NCBI GenBank assembly: GCA_029263395.1 | Contig: JAJCXO010000176.1 | Span: 62,001 to 126,000 of the forward strand | Reading direction: 5' to 3' | Source of the DNA: Acidobacteriota bacterium | GTDB taxonomy: Bacteria > Acidobacteriota > Thermoanaerobaculia > Multivoradales > J023 | Length of the DNA stretch: 64,000 nt | Part shown: in pieces, positions 1-9,131 of the stretch | How positions within the stretch are numbered: position 1 is the stretch's first letter | How the letters are laid out: each line of letters begins with the position of its first letter | Made by a program: the position numbers and the translations under genes | Notes under the pieces: model-generated | What the model saw: the letters and a program-made list of their open reading frames with translations, nothing else | Told to the model about the DNA's origin: nothing | Databases searched by the model: none

Positions 1-1
1 A

Positions 2-2092
2 CCCGGTACTGCCTCGGCCCAGCTGGTCGAGTGTGATTTGGTAGATGCTAATGGCAACGTTAATGCGCCGGGCGGGTGTGTGGGGAGAACGCTGCAGGAT
101 CAAGTCGGCCCAGGGCAGGGCGACATCAATACGTTTGGTTCTTCGATCTATCTTGTGAAGCGTGACCCAGCGCGCGCTATCCGCCGTGGTCGACAGTTGT
201 TTCAGCGTAAGTTTTCGGTTGCCGAGGGCAGCGGTCCCCGGGGCAATGCCACGTCGAGTGGTGACATCACTCAGAACCGGGCACTCGGTGCAGGTCTGGC
301 GGATAGTTGTGCCGCCTGTCACGGGCGGCCGCGTGGCTCTGCGGGTTTCGGCGGTGACGTCAATACCTTTCCGGATAGTCGCGACTCTCCCCATCTCTTT
401 GGGCTCGGCCTGGCAGAGATGCTCGCTGATGAGATGACGACCGATCTGCGGGCTATTCGTCAAGCAGCGATCGACGATGCGGTGAATGGAACCGGTAGTG
501 GTGCGACCGTGATCGACGAAAACTTCGATAACGGCACCGGTAGTTTTGCCTACGCCGATGACACGTTCAACAACACCAACAACCCAGCCTACGCTGACGG
601 AGATCAGATTTTTGTAGGTGCGGACGGCGCGGTGAGAGTGACCCTCGGTGGCATCAACAATACGAATATCTTGGGGATGTCGGGCGGTTGGCAGACGACC
701 TTCAATGTGCCGTCCGCAACCACGGGAACGCTGACGTTTCGCTTCGAGCTGGCTCAGGCTGCCAATTACGAGTCTGACGAATTCTCGCAGGCTCTCGCCA
801 GCGTCGATGGCACCGTACACACCCTCGCGACAATCACCGGTAACGGCAACGGTGGGGGTACACAAACGACCGGCCAGACCAATGTCTCGCTCAACCTCAG
901 TCTGACGGCGGGCACGCACACCTTGACCCTCGGGGGCTACAACAACAAGAAGACCTTTGCCGATGAGTCGACCGAGATCTTCTATAACAACGTGGTGCTG
1001 ACGACGGCTGGCGGAGGCCCGGGTCCGGTCACTCGTGATCTGATCACCAAGGGTGTCAACTTTGGTCAAATCACCGCGATGCCCGACGGCTCGGTGGATA
1101 CCTCGGCGGTGGACGGTGTCAACACGAATCTTCGAGTCTTACCGTTCTTCGCTCAAGGTGGCACGGCCAGCATGCGCGAGTTCTTGATCGGTGCCTTTAA
1201 TGCCGAGATGGGTTTGCAAGCAGTGGATCCGATCCTGTGTGCGGTCACTGATCCTGGAAGTCCACAGGCGATGGTCAGCACGGCCGGGTTCTCTTATGAC
1301 CCGGCGCTCGACACCTTCGAGCGGCCGCCGGCTTGTGACACTGCAGCCGATCCCGATGGTGACGGCGTCGCCAACGAGCTCGATGCTGCACTGGTCGATT
1401 TCATGGAGTTCTATCTGCTCAACTACTTCAAGCCCGGGCAGTACCTGGTGACTCAGCGTGCCGAGGGAGGTTTGCAGTTGATGGATCAGATCGGTTGCAC
1501 TACCTGCCACATCCAGAATCTCACGGTCGAGAGCGATCGGCGGGTAGCGGATGTCCAAACCGACTTTGATCCGGTGAAGGGTATCTTCAACGAGTTGTTT
1601 GCGACCGCTTCGACACGTTTTCAGGTGGTTGCAGACGGCGATACGTATCCGCAAGTGTTACCTCTCGAGGAGTCGTTTGTGGTCGAGAATATTTTCACCG
1701 ACTTCAAACGTCACGATCTCGGGCCCGACTTCGATGAACGGGACTTCGACGGTACTAAGCTCACCGAGCACATCACCGAACCGCTTTGGGGCGTTGGCAG
1801 TACTGCCCCCTACGGTCATGATGGGCGTAGCATCAATCTCGATGCGGTGATTCGGCGTCATGGTGGTGAAGCGGCGAACGTCACAGTGGCGTATGCCGCC
1901 CTGTCGGAAAACGACCAGCGCAAGATCATCGAGTATCTCGAGACCCTCGTGCTGTTCCCACCCGACGACACTGCGTCAAGCTTGAAGGCGGGTGTTCCGG
2001 GTTCAGGCGATCCGCAGGATCCAGACAATCATGGCTCGATCAATCTCGGAGCCTTGTTCCAGATCCCGAACTCGGTGATCGGCGGCGAGTAG
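2..2092 (+). CDS. Di-haem c-type oxidoreductase (DUF1111/DHOR family), 5'-truncated
   Basis: The reading frame is open to the window edge, so the N-terminus is missing; a TTG at 38 is only an internal codon. Two CxxCH haem-binding sites are visible, CAACH at 308-322 and CTTCH at 1496-1510. The sequence after each site fits the DUF1111 di-haem oxidoreductase family: SPHLFGLGL after the first, and RHDLG, EPLWGVG, APYGHDGRS and RRHGGEA near the C-terminus. The family is periplasmic and related to MauG and cytochrome c peroxidases; the substrate is not predictable. Between the haems (about nt 510-1030) lies an extra Asn/Thr/Gly-rich beta-type segment of about 170 residues that resembles an extracellular beta-sandwich and is not part of the usual domain. 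A DPDGDGVANELD calcium-binding-like loop follows. About 696 residues are visible. Confidence 0.85.
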   Translation, partial: PGTASAQLVECDLVDANGNVNAPGGCVGRTLQDQVGPGQGDINTFGSSIYLVKRDPARAIRRGRQLFQRKFSVAEGSGPRGNATSSGDITQNRALGAGLADSCAACHGRPRGSAGFGGDVNTFPDSRDSPHLFGLGLAEMLADEMTTDLRAIRQAAIDDAVNGTGSGATVIDENFDNGTGSFAYADDTFNNTNNPAYADGDQIFVGADGAVRVTLGGINNTNILGMSGGWQTTFNVPSATTGTLTFRFELAQAANYESDEFSQALASVDGTVHTLATITGNGNGGGTQTTGQTNVSLNLSLTAGTHTLTLGGYNNKKTFADESTEIFYNNVVLTTAGGGPGPVTRDLITKGVNFGQITAMPDGSVDTSAVDGVNTNLRVLPFFAQGGTASMREFLIGAFNAEMGLQAVDPILCAVTDPGSPQAMVSTAGFSYDPALDTFERPPACDTAADPDGDGVANELDAALVDFMEFYLLNYFKPGQYLVTQRAEGGLQLMDQIGCTTCHIQNLTVESDRRVADVQTDFDPVKGIFNELFATASTRFQVVADGDTYPQVLPLEESFVVENIFTDFKRHDLGPDFDERDFDGTKLTEHITEPLWGVGSTAPYGHDGRSINLDAVIRRHGGEAANVTVAYAALSENDQRKIIEYLETLVLFPPDDTASSLKAGVPGSGDPQDPDNHGSINLGALFQIPNSVIGGE

Positions 2093-2136
2093 GCTAGCCG
2101 CCGAATAGCCGAGGCCGAACGATCGGCCCACATTCG

Positions 2137-2164
2137 GGGCGCGGTGATTTGCCGCGCCCTTTCT
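2137..2164 (+). terminator. Rho-independent terminator after the di-haem gene
   Basis: A perfect 8-bp stem (GGGCGCGG at 2137-2144, CCGCGCCC at 2152-2159) with a 7-nt loop is followed by TTTCT. It lies 45 nt behind the stop of the oxidoreductase gene and before the convergent glycosyltransferase gene. Confidence 0.75.
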
Positions 2165-2176
2165 GTGATGCCTGGA

Positions 2177-4423
2177 CTACTCGGGCGATGTGACGTCGAC
2201 CACGGTAGCAAGCACCGGGGATCCGACCCGCTCCTCGAACCACGCGACATGCTCCAGCACCAGGTCTACTTTCAGCAGGTAAGGCCCCGGCTCGGTTGGC
2301 CATGTGACATCAAAGGGGAGCACCACGGTGTCATAGGGTTCAACCCGCTGCGGCAGCTCGATCCGTCCGCTCTCGTTGATCAGCGAGCCGTCGCCATCGA
2401 ACAGTTGATAACGAGCCCGTACCGGAACGACGTCCTGCGCCTCCCAGGTCAGAGAGCTGGTATTACGTAGCGTGATGGCGGCCTGCGACGTGATACCGGC
2501 GGTGACACGGTCCGGAATGCCGTGTGCGAGTCGTTCGTAAGCAAAGCTTTGATCGAGGAGTTGAGGGTCGCCAAAATAGCGCACCACTGCTGTCGCCGGC
2601 CCGCCCTGGGGTAGCAGCAAACGCAAGCGAAGGCTGTGGGTTAAATATTGGGTGTGGGCGTCCCACCAGTATTGATGCAGACGCCAAGGCCTCGAGGTCT
2701 TGAGGTCAACCTGGACGCCGAGGGGGCCACGGATCACATCCGCTACTTCGGTGCCGACCGGGAACGTGACCGTCCTACCGTAGTCTCGGAATTCGAGCAC
2801 GGCCTCGGGAGCCGAGGTCTCGATAAATAGTCGAAGTTTGTCCAGAGGCCGCCAGTGAGCCACCAACAACTCGGCTGGTGGTCGGCCGGCATAAAGTTCG
2901 GCGTGCCATTGGCCAACTTCTAGAAACGGATCGACAAACCGCACAAAGTGCCCTGCCCAATACCGGTCACGGCGTCCGACGATGTCGATCGAGGTCGACT
3001 CATAAGGCAACAGGCGGAAGATCCCGGCTCGGGTGTGGCTCTGGCTGCTGGCGTCGAGTTCGTGGAATCGGGTGACCGAGACCATGGCCGAACCGTAGGC
3101 CAGTCCCGCCAGCACCCAGGCTGCGGCTAGCCAGCGGGTACCAGGTAACCGTGGCAGCGCGAACAACAAGAGGGGGTAGATCGACGGGAAATAACGATTG
3201 CCGATGAAGGTATCGCCGCCAAAGTAGTTGTTGGTCCGCCAGCCGATGAAAAAGATCAGTGCCGCCGCCAACGCCAGCAGATTGGCGCGGCCGATGGCGT
3301 CGGAGCGACGCAGCGCGAAGAGCAAGAAGATGACTGCGGCAGGGAAGTAGACCAGCAGACCGGTGTGCCGCCCGGCAAAAAAATAGAACGTCGAGTAGGT
3401 ACTCCGTCTGAAATCGGCGTGAGTCTTGAGCCCGGTGCTTTCACTTGACGGCAAGGTGTCGAATCTCGACAACGCCGCGGTGCTGTCGTCACCGGCGGGA
3501 TAACCGGTGGTCGGGGTGAACGAAGATCGTACGGCGCGATACGGATTGGGCGCGCCGGTGACAGCTACCGTCAAGCCGGAAAATATCAGGAATCCGGCGA
3601 TTGCCGTCCCAGTCAAGGCTGCGACATCCTTCAGTCGACGCTCGAAGATTGCCGCCAAGATAGGTGCCGCCACCAACACCCCGTTGGTGGGGCGCAAGCT
3701 GGCGGTTGCAGCCAGCAAGACAATCCCGAAGATGGGTGCATAACGCCAGCAGATCCAGCGGTCGATCCAGCCGAGCTGGTGTTTGCGGTCAGATAGCTCG
3801 CCGGCGGCATCGCGCGTCTTGGCAAGACAGGTCCTTGCAAGACCGGTCCTGGCAAAACACGTCTGGGTAAAACAGAGTGTCAGTCCAGCCAGCGCCAAGG
3901 CGGCTTGAAACAAATCGGTCATACGCCAAGCCACATACGGCACGAGCACCGCGCCGCCGACGAAGGTCACCAACACCAAGGCTGCGGTGCCGCTATTGCC
4001 GAGTCGTCGGAGATAGGCGTAGGCGAGGGCGAGGGCGAACCCCAAGGCCAGGGCATTGAGCAGGATAGGGCCTTGGGTGCCGAACAGAGCATAAAAAGGC
4101 GCCGCGACAATGGCGTAGAGTACGGGCTTGGAATAGGACACAGCGTCGCCATGGCGTTGCAGGATCAGATGGGTGCGGCCACCTTCGGCAGCTTGCGTCC
4201 GTGCCAGATCGCGGCGGTCGAATTGTAGGTCGCCATCCCTAGCGAGGCTCTCCATCATCGCGAGGTAGGTTCCCTCATCGCCCCACACCCGAGACAGCGG
4301 GCTGCGGTAGTGTGCCAATGTCAGCAGGCTGACGAGGCAACAACAGGCCAGGATCAGGGCAGCCCGACCGTGGTGCTTTTCAAGGGGACTCGTCACGTGT
4401 TGGCTTGCGCCGCGAGGGTTCAC
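2177..4423 (-). CDS. GT-C fold membrane glycosyltransferase (GT39/ArnT-like)
   Basis: A 748-residue integral membrane protein. After a first membrane segment near residues 22-40 comes a luminal/periplasmic loop with GDEGTYLAM, which carries the acidic pair typical of GT-C glycosyltransferases that use polyprenyl-phosphate sugars. Eight or more further hydrophobic segments follow to about residue 430, and the remaining 300 residues are soluble and beta-rich, probably periplasmic. The sugar and acceptor cannot be told. The start used is a GTG at 4423 without a strong Shine-Dalgarno; a second GTG at 4396 is possible. Residues around 185-200 hold a five-residue tandem repeat (FARTG, LARTC, LAKTR) described separately. 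Confidence 0.65.
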   Translation of the reverse strand: MNPRGASQHVTSPLEKHHGRAALILACCCLVSLLTLAHYRSPLSRVWGDEGTYLAMMESLARDGDLQFDRRDLARTQAAEGGRTHLILQRHGDAVSYSKPVLYAIVAAPFYALFGTQGPILLNALALGFALALAYAYLRRLGNSGTAALVLVTFVGGAVLVPYVAWRMTDLFQAALALAGLTLCFTQTCFARTGLARTCLAKTRDAAGELSDRKHQLGWIDRWICWRYAPIFGIVLLAATASLRPTNGVLVAAPILAAIFERRLKDVAALTGTAIAGFLIFSGLTVAVTGAPNPYRAVRSSFTPTTGYPAGDDSTAALSRFDTLPSSESTGLKTHADFRRSTYSTFYFFAGRHTGLLVYFPAAVIFLLFALRRSDAIGRANLLALAAALIFFIGWRTNNYFGGDTFIGNRYFPSIYPLLLFALPRLPGTRWLAAAWVLAGLAYGSAMVSVTRFHELDASSQSHTRAGIFRLLPYESTSIDIVGRRDRYWAGHFVRFVDPFLEVGQWHAELYAGRPPAELLVAHWRPLDKLRLFIETSAPEAVLEFRDYGRTVTFPVGTEVADVIRGPLGVQVDLKTSRPWRLHQYWWDAHTQYLTHSLRLRLLLPQGGPATAVVRYFGDPQLLDQSFAYERLAHGIPDRVTAGITSQAAITLRNTSSLTWEAQDVVPVRARYQLFDGDGSLINESGRIELPQRVEPYDTVVLPFDVTWPTEPGPYLLKVDLVLEHVAWFEERVGSPVLATVVDVTSPE
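3815..3874 (-). repeat. 15-bp tandem repeat, 4 units, inside the glycosyltransferase gene
   Basis: Four degenerate 15-bp units start at 3815, 3830, 3845 and 3860; the plus-strand units look like CGTCTTGGCAAGACA and GGTCCTTGCAAGACC. In the gene they encode repeats of five residues (x-A-R/K-T-x) between membrane segments. A near copy of the unit occurs at 60701. Confidence 0.8.
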
Positions 4424-4480
4424 GCACTCGATTGTTGCAGATTCGGAGACCGTAAGGATCAGGCAGCCGGTGAGATCGAG

Positions 4481-5032
4481 CTACAGTACAACTTGAACCG
4501 CAGCACCGATGAAGTTGACGTTGGGAATCACCAGCCCCAAGGGGTCTTCGGCCTCTGGATCCACAAAGTCGAAGCGGCCGTTGCCAGCACCGATCGCGCT
4601 GAAGTTCAGCGTCAGGATCACTCCGGTGCCGGTCACGGCGCTGCCGTTGCGCAAAATCTGAAACGTTGGTGCGTTCGACCCGCCGTTTTGCACCAGCACC
4701 TGGGCACCGGCGCCGATCAGCTCGCCGCGTTCGAAACTGTCGAGCCGCAGCAACGTGTTGGGCAGGGTGAAGATGAAGTCGACCGCCTGGACGTTGACAA
4801 CTTCGGTGGCAAAAATCTCCAGTTGTAGGATCGATGCAGTGGTGCCTGCCCCGGCCCGCACGCCGAAGCTAGGTGTCGTGCCACCGCTATCTGGAGTCAC
4901 GATGATGATCGGACTTGGTCCGGTAGGCGGTGTTCCACCGCCGCCACTACTGCTGCCTTCGCAGGCAGTGAGTGACAGCGCGCTGGTAGCAGCGATCACC
5001 AGGGCGATGGGCAGGCCAATCGAGCGTTTCAT
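4481..5032 (-). CDS. Lipoprotein with cohesin-like domain
   Basis: A 183-residue protein. The start at 5032 is chosen over an upstream in-frame start because MKRSIGLPIALVIAAT...LTAC is a complete lipoprotein signal with lipobox LTAC, and AGGGAG lies at a good distance upstream. After the lipid-anchor Cys comes a Ser/Gly/Pro linker, then about 130 residues of alternating strands (LQLEIFATEV, VQAVDFIFTLP, VILTLNFSAIG) that read like a cohesin/dockerin-partner type beta-sandwich. It is probably anchored in the outer membrane or on the surface. No dockerin gene is adjacent. The fold call rests on strand pattern only, so it is tentative; the lipoprotein call is firm. Confidence 0.65.
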   Translation of the reverse strand: MKRSIGLPIALVIAATSALSLTACEGSSSGGGGTPPTGPSPIIIVTPDSGGTTPSFGVRAGAGTTASILQLEIFATEVVNVQAVDFIFTLPNTLLRLDSFERGELIGAGAQVLVQNGGSNAPTFQILRNGSAVTGTGVILTLNFSAIGAGNGRFDFVDPEAEDPLGLVIPNVNFIGAAVQVVL

Positions 5033-5066
5033 GTTGGAGCTCCCTTTTTGATGCTCTTCGCTGTAC

Positions 5067-5118
5067 CTACCGGAAGTGCCTGCCGGATGTGCTTGCCGAA
5101 GTTGCTTGCGGGATGTGT
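5067..5118. repeat. 13-bp tandem repeat, 4 units, upstream of lipoprotein gene
   Basis: Four degenerate 13-bp units follow each other exactly at 5067, 5080, 5093 and 5106 (for example CTGCCGGATGTGC and TTGCCGAAGTTGC). They lie 35 bp upstream of the lipoprotein start, in the gap between divergent genes, so they could affect its promoter. The unit is not a multiple of three and the stretch is non-coding. Confidence 0.75.
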
Positions 5119-5257
5119 TTTCTGCCAACCCGATATGTCACAGTGGGCAGGTTGCTTATTTTACCGAGGCTTCGTCCCATGCGGGGATTTTTTCTAGTTG
5201 CGAAAACTGTTCCCACAGAGGGTCAAAACAAAATGCCAGATCAGGAGATCGACCGCG

Positions 5258-5671
5258 ATGACAGTAGACAGAATCAGCGTGCACGGCGAAGGCCAAGGCT
5301 TGCACGAGATCACGGCCCGGATCGCCCAAGTTGTCGCTAGCCGCGGCGTCCAGGAAGGGCTGTGCACCCTCTTCCTGCAGCATACCTCCGCTAGCCTCAC
5401 GATTCAGGAGAACGCTGACCCTTCCGCTCGTCGAGACCTCGAAGTTTGGCTCAACCGGCTGGTGCCGGAGAACGATCCGATCTTCACCCACACCGCTGAA
5501 GGCCCAGACGACATGCCGTCGCACATCAAGGCTGCTCTCACCGCAACTTCGCTGTCGATCCCGATCCTCGATGGCCGCCTGGCCCTCGGCACCTGGCAAG
5601 GGATTTTCCTCTGGGAGCATCGTCGCCACCATCACAGTGAGCGGCGGATCGTGGTGCACATCGGAGTTTGA
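5258..5671 (+). CDS. yjbQ: YjbQ family protein (UPF0047, secondary thiamine-phosphate synthase)
   Basis: A 137-residue cytosolic protein of the usual length for the family. Diagnostic motifs are present: CTLFLQHTSASLTIQENADP, then TAEGPDDMPSHIK, and LGTWQGIFLWEHR near the C-terminus; the His and Glu residues in these motifs form the family's active site. Some members have weak thiamine-phosphate synthase activity in vitro; the physiological role is unknown. The ATG at 5258 is preferred over one at 5198 because AGGAG precedes it and the family starts here. It is monocistronic, facing the ankyrin-PQQ gene. Confidence 0.92.
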   Translation: MTVDRISVHGEGQGLHEITARIAQVVASRGVQEGLCTLFLQHTSASLTIQENADPSARRDLEVWLNRLVPENDPIFTHTAEGPDDMPSHIKAALTATSLSIPILDGRLALGTWQGIFLWEHRRHHHSERRIVVHIGV

Positions 5672-5710
5672 GTTCAATCAGTGCCCTATCCGTGTTCGGC
5701 TTGGCCCGGT

Positions 5711-7939
5711 CTATTCAGCGTTCGACCCCAGCGCATAGAGGTGGTTGCGGGTGCGGATGTAAAGGGCGCCGTCTGCGATCGACGGGGTTGCGGTCAGCCC
5801 CTCCTGCATGTCGTTGATGGCGAGCTCACGATACGTTCGCCCGGTTTTGATCACGTAGACCAGCCCGTTGTTGGTCGGCAAGAAGAGACGGCCATCGGCT
5901 GCGACCGGTGAGGCGGTGAAGTTTCCGCTCTGGCTGAGCCGAGCCCGGTAGACCCGCTCGCCGGTCATCGCGTCATAGGCGGTCAGACGTCCGCCGTTGG
6001 CCGGCAGGTAGAACAGCTCGTCATAAACGATCGGTGTGATCATGTATGCGCCACCGCGGGCATGGCTCCAGGCGATCGCTTCGCTCGACGTAGCGCCATC
6101 CTGGAGCGAGAGGTCACCCCGTTGACCTGGACGGACCGCATAAATCGGGAAGGCCGGCGGGTAGCCGGTAGTGACGTAAATCAAACCATGGGCGGTGATC
6201 GGTGCCGGGACCACCTGTTCCGAGTTAGGACGCAGGTGCCACAGCTCTTGCCCCGTATTCAGGTTGTAGCCGCGGATGGTTGGGCCGTTGGTGACGATTT
6301 CAGCGTGTTCTGCGTCGCGGTAGACCAACGGCGTCGCCCAACTCGAGACCTCGTCGCGTGGCGTCTTCCACAGCTCGCGGCCGGTGGTGACGTCGTAAGC
6401 GGCGAGAAACGCTCCCTCATGAACGTCGGCTTGCAAGATCAACTTGCCGTCGTCGAGGACGGGCGAGGAGGCGAACCCCCAGTGGATACTGGCGTCAACA
6501 TAGTTGCCGGCGTTCAAGCCGCCGAGGTCCTTGCGCCACAGTAGCTTGCCGTCCATGGTGTAACACAGCATGCCGGCGGTGGGGAAGACAACCACCACAT
6601 GACGACCATCGGTTGCTGGTGTCGAATTGGCGTGACTCGACGTCAAGTGGCGACCGGTGAGTGGCACCGCGGTCGCGGCGTCGTGTTGCCACACGATCTT
6701 GCCTGTTGCCTTGTCGAGTGCGTAGGTCTTCCAGGTGTGGACCGCGGTGTCGTCGCCCTCGTGGCCGGCGAAGCTACCTTGCGGAGAACCGGACACCGGT
6801 TCACCTGCTTCCGAGATAGCGGTCGTCACGAAGACGCGGTCGCCCCAAACGGCCGCGCTGGAATGGGCCAGCCCAGGGATCTTCGTTTTCCACAAGACGT
6901 TGGTGCCGTCTTCGATATCCCAGACCGAAGGCACGCCTTGGCCGTCACCGAGCCCGGACGCACCCTGGCCGCGAAAGGACGGCCAGTGGATCGGGGCTCT
7001 GCGCGGCGTGACGGCAGTTTCGATGGCGGTGGCTGCACGGTTTGTCGAGGAACTGCCTTTCGAGGAGCTGTCTTTCGAAGAGCTGTCGGCCAGGGAGCTG
7101 TCGGCCAGGGAGCTGTCGGTTACCGGCTCCGTTGGATCCGGCATGAACCGCCGGTACGTAACGCTCTCGGCTCCCGTCGTGACGGTCAGCCATTCGACGA
7201 TCCCCAGGCGGCCGATGAAATAGGCGCCACGATCATGGTCGGTCAGCGACCGGAAATGGAAAGGGCTCAGGGCGTCGAGTTGGATGGGTTCGCCTTCAGC
7301 CTGACGTATCCTGACCTTCCCTTCGTGAATCTCGACTTCGGCCACTTCGTCGCTCCGGCTGCGGTAGAGGCCTGCAAGCGACTCGAGCGTCTTGGCCTCG
7401 AGCTCGACGGTCGGTAGTGTAGTGCGCACTTCAGCCTTGCTGATGAGCTCGATCAGTTCCGCCGAGTTGGTCTCGCGGGCGGCGGCGAGCGCGGCATTCT
7501 TTTCGAAATCGAACACCGGCCCTCGGTCGACAATCGCGGCAACCACGGTAGGCAGCTGTTGTTGGACGCTGTCCGCCAGCGTGCTGTGCATCGTGTCGAC
7601 AACCCCGTGCTCAATCAGCCGGATAGCCGCATCGGCATGTTTGCCGTTGATCGCTCGGCTGAGTGGACTGCGGGAGAGAAAGGCATCCCGAATACCAGGG
7701 TCCGCTCCATGCTCGAGCAGATAATCGACCAATTCGGCATGACCGTAACCGGCAGCGAAGTACAGCGGCGTTGCCTGGTACCGGGTCTGGGCGTTGACAT
7801 CGACGCCGGACTCGAGGAGTGCCTTGACCCGGTTGAGGTCGCCCTCACGAGCCGCAGACCAGATGTCCGACTCAGCGGCTGCTGGCGTGGTAAATGCCGT
7901 CGAGGCGAAGAGAAGCAGCACAAGAACATACAGCGGCAT
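5711..7939 (-). CDS. Secreted ankyrin-repeat / PQQ-like beta-propeller protein
   Basis: A 742-residue protein with a clear signal peptide (MPLYVLVLLLFASTAF...AAA) and an AAGGAG site 6 nt before the ATG. Residues about 25-170 form ankyrin repeats (DIWSAAREGDLNRVKALLESG, TPLYFAAGYGHAELVDYLLEHGADP). A small linker domain follows to about residue 270, then a low-complexity Ser-rich stretch made of five-residue repeats (DSSLA, DSSSK). Residues about 315-740 are a PQQ-like beta-propeller with repeated VWGDRVFVTTA- and ATPSIADGALYIRTR-type blades, as in BamB-like and quinoprotein-dehydrogenase-like proteins. It probably acts in the periplasm as a binding or scaffold protein; there is no sign of catalytic PQQ-dehydrogenase residues. 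Confidence 0.85.
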   Translation of the reverse strand: MPLYVLVLLLFASTAFTTPAAAESDIWSAAREGDLNRVKALLESGVDVNAQTRYQATPLYFAAGYGHAELVDYLLEHGADPGIRDAFLSRSPLSRAINGKHADAAIRLIEHGVVDTMHSTLADSVQQQLPTVVAAIVDRGPVFDFEKNAALAAARETNSAELIELISKAEVRTTLPTVELEAKTLESLAGLYRSRSDEVAEVEIHEGKVRIRQAEGEPIQLDALSPFHFRSLTDHDRGAYFIGRLGIVEWLTVTTGAESVTYRRFMPDPTEPVTDSSLADSSLADSSSKDSSSKGSSSTNRAATAIETAVTPRRAPIHWPSFRGQGASGLGDGQGVPSVWDIEDGTNVLWKTKIPGLAHSSAAVWGDRVFVTTAISEAGEPVSGSPQGSFAGHEGDDTAVHTWKTYALDKATGKIVWQHDAATAVPLTGRHLTSSHANSTPATDGRHVVVVFPTAGMLCYTMDGKLLWRKDLGGLNAGNYVDASIHWGFASSPVLDDGKLILQADVHEGAFLAAYDVTTGRELWKTPRDEVSSWATPLVYRDAEHAEIVTNGPTIRGYNLNTGQELWHLRPNSEQVVPAPITAHGLIYVTTGYPPAFPIYAVRPGQRGDLSLQDGATSSEAIAWSHARGGAYMITPIVYDELFYLPANGGRLTAYDAMTGERVYRARLSQSGNFTASPVAADGRLFLPTNNGLVYVIKTGRTYRELAINDMQEGLTATPSIADGALYIRTRNHLYALGSNAE
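7050..7124 (-). repeat. 15-bp tandem repeat, 5 units, in ankyrin-PQQ gene
   Basis: Five 15-bp units start at 7050, 7065, 7080, 7095 and 7110. The third and fourth (GAGCTGTCGGCCAGG) are identical, which points to recent duplication. They encode the Ser-rich linker between the ankyrin and propeller parts. Confidence 0.85.
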
Positions 7940-8040
7940 AGTCAGCTCCTTGGAGGAGAAGGGAGTTCAGTTTATAGCCACTAGTCTATACTCGACGCCC
8001 TGCGAGGGTGAGGGCCATCGACTAGGCTGAGGGCTGTGCA

Positions 8041-9033
8041 TCAAGCTGGGATCTGAGCGGCACCGCGGCCCTGGAAGGTCTTACGGTAGCCCAACGGTGT
8101 GGTGCCGATTTGACGTCGGAAGTGGAGCCGCAGGACCTGGGCCGAGCCGAATCCGGCTTCTTCAGCCACCCGCTCGACGGAGGCACTGGTGGTCTCGAGC
8201 AACTGTTGGGCGCGAAAAATGCGTTCCTGAGTGAGCCACCGATGAGGGCTGGTGCCGACGGAATTTTGGAAGCGTCTGGCGAAGGTGCGAGGTGACAAGC
8301 CTGCACGCTCGGCGAGGCTGTCGACGGTATGCTCCAGTGCGAGGTTTTCCCGCACCCAGTCGAGCATGGGCGACAGGCTGCATTGCTGTTCGAGAGTCAT
8401 CGGGTGATCGATGAACTGCGACTGGCCACCATCGCGATGCGGCGGGACCACCATGCGTCGAGCGACCGCATTGGCGATGTCGGCGCCGAAGTCGTTACGA
8501 ATCACATACAGGCAGAGGTCGATGCCGGCGGCACTGCCAGCCGAGGTCATGATGCGGCCGGCGTCCACGTACAGCACGCCGGGATCCACTTGAATTTTCG
8601 GGTAACGTTTGGCCAGCTTGTCAACATGGATCCAGTGGGTGGTGGCGCGGCGACCGTCGAGCAGCCCGGTGGCGGCGAGGACCAAGGCGCCGGTGCAGAT
8701 CGACAACAGTCGCGCACCTCGATCGTACGCCGTTCGTAGCCGCTCGAGGAGCTCTTCCGGCGGTGAGATGTCGTGCTCGCACCAGCCAGGGATGATGATC
8801 GTATCGGCATCGTCGAGCAACGCGAGATCGTGCTCGCCATCGATCAAGAAACCGCCGGTACCGCGCACTGGGGGAGGATCGACGGCACAGACTCGAAGGT
8901 CGTACCACTGCGGAAACTCAGGGCGCTCGCGTCCGAACAACTCCAACACGACGGCGAACTCAAAAGCAGCAAAGCCTTCGTAGGCCAGCACAACAACGCG
9001 TGAGTGGATTTTCGGATCCTCGGAAGAAGTCAT
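8041..9033 (-). CDS. GlxA/FtrA-type transcriptional regulator (DJ-1/PfpI domain + AraC HTH)
   Basis: A 330-residue cytosolic protein. Residues 10-190 are a DJ-1/PfpI-like (class I glutamine amidotransferase-like) domain with the nucleophile-elbow motif LLSICTGALVLAATGLLDG and the following RRATTHW; residues about 225-320 are an AraC-type pair of helix-turn-helix motifs (LAERAGLSPRTFARRFQ and VAEEAGFGSAQVLRLHFRR). The nearest named subgroup by motif memory is FtrA/GlxA. Such proteins are usually activators whose N-terminal domain senses a small molecule. The target is unknown; the divergent secreted HExxH gene 98 bp away is a candidate. Confidence 0.9.
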   Translation of the reverse strand: MTSSEDPKIHSRVVVLAYEGFAAFEFAVVLELFGRERPEFPQWYDLRVCAVDPPPVRGTGGFLIDGEHDLALLDDADTIIIPGWCEHDISPPEELLERLRTAYDRGARLLSICTGALVLAATGLLDGRRATTHWIHVDKLAKRYPKIQVDPGVLYVDAGRIMTSAGSAAGIDLCLYVIRNDFGADIANAVARRMVVPPHRDGGQSQFIDHPMTLEQQCSLSPMLDWVRENLALEHTVDSLAERAGLSPRTFARRFQNSVGTSPHRWLTQERIFRAQQLLETTSASVERVAEEAGFGSAQVLRLHFRRQIGTTPLGYRKTFQGRGAAQIPA

Positions 9034-9131
9034 GGCAGCATCATAACGTTTATCGTCATTTATGCCAATCGACGGTCTGGATTTGTCGGCGTACGCTGGG
9101 GATGCCTGGTTGATCTCAAAAGGAGGCTGTT

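Noticed and set aside
6599-7417. 272-codon plus-strand frame opposite the ankyrin-PQQ gene
   Set aside because: Shadow frame; the minus-strand gene has a signal peptide, ribosome site and clear domains.
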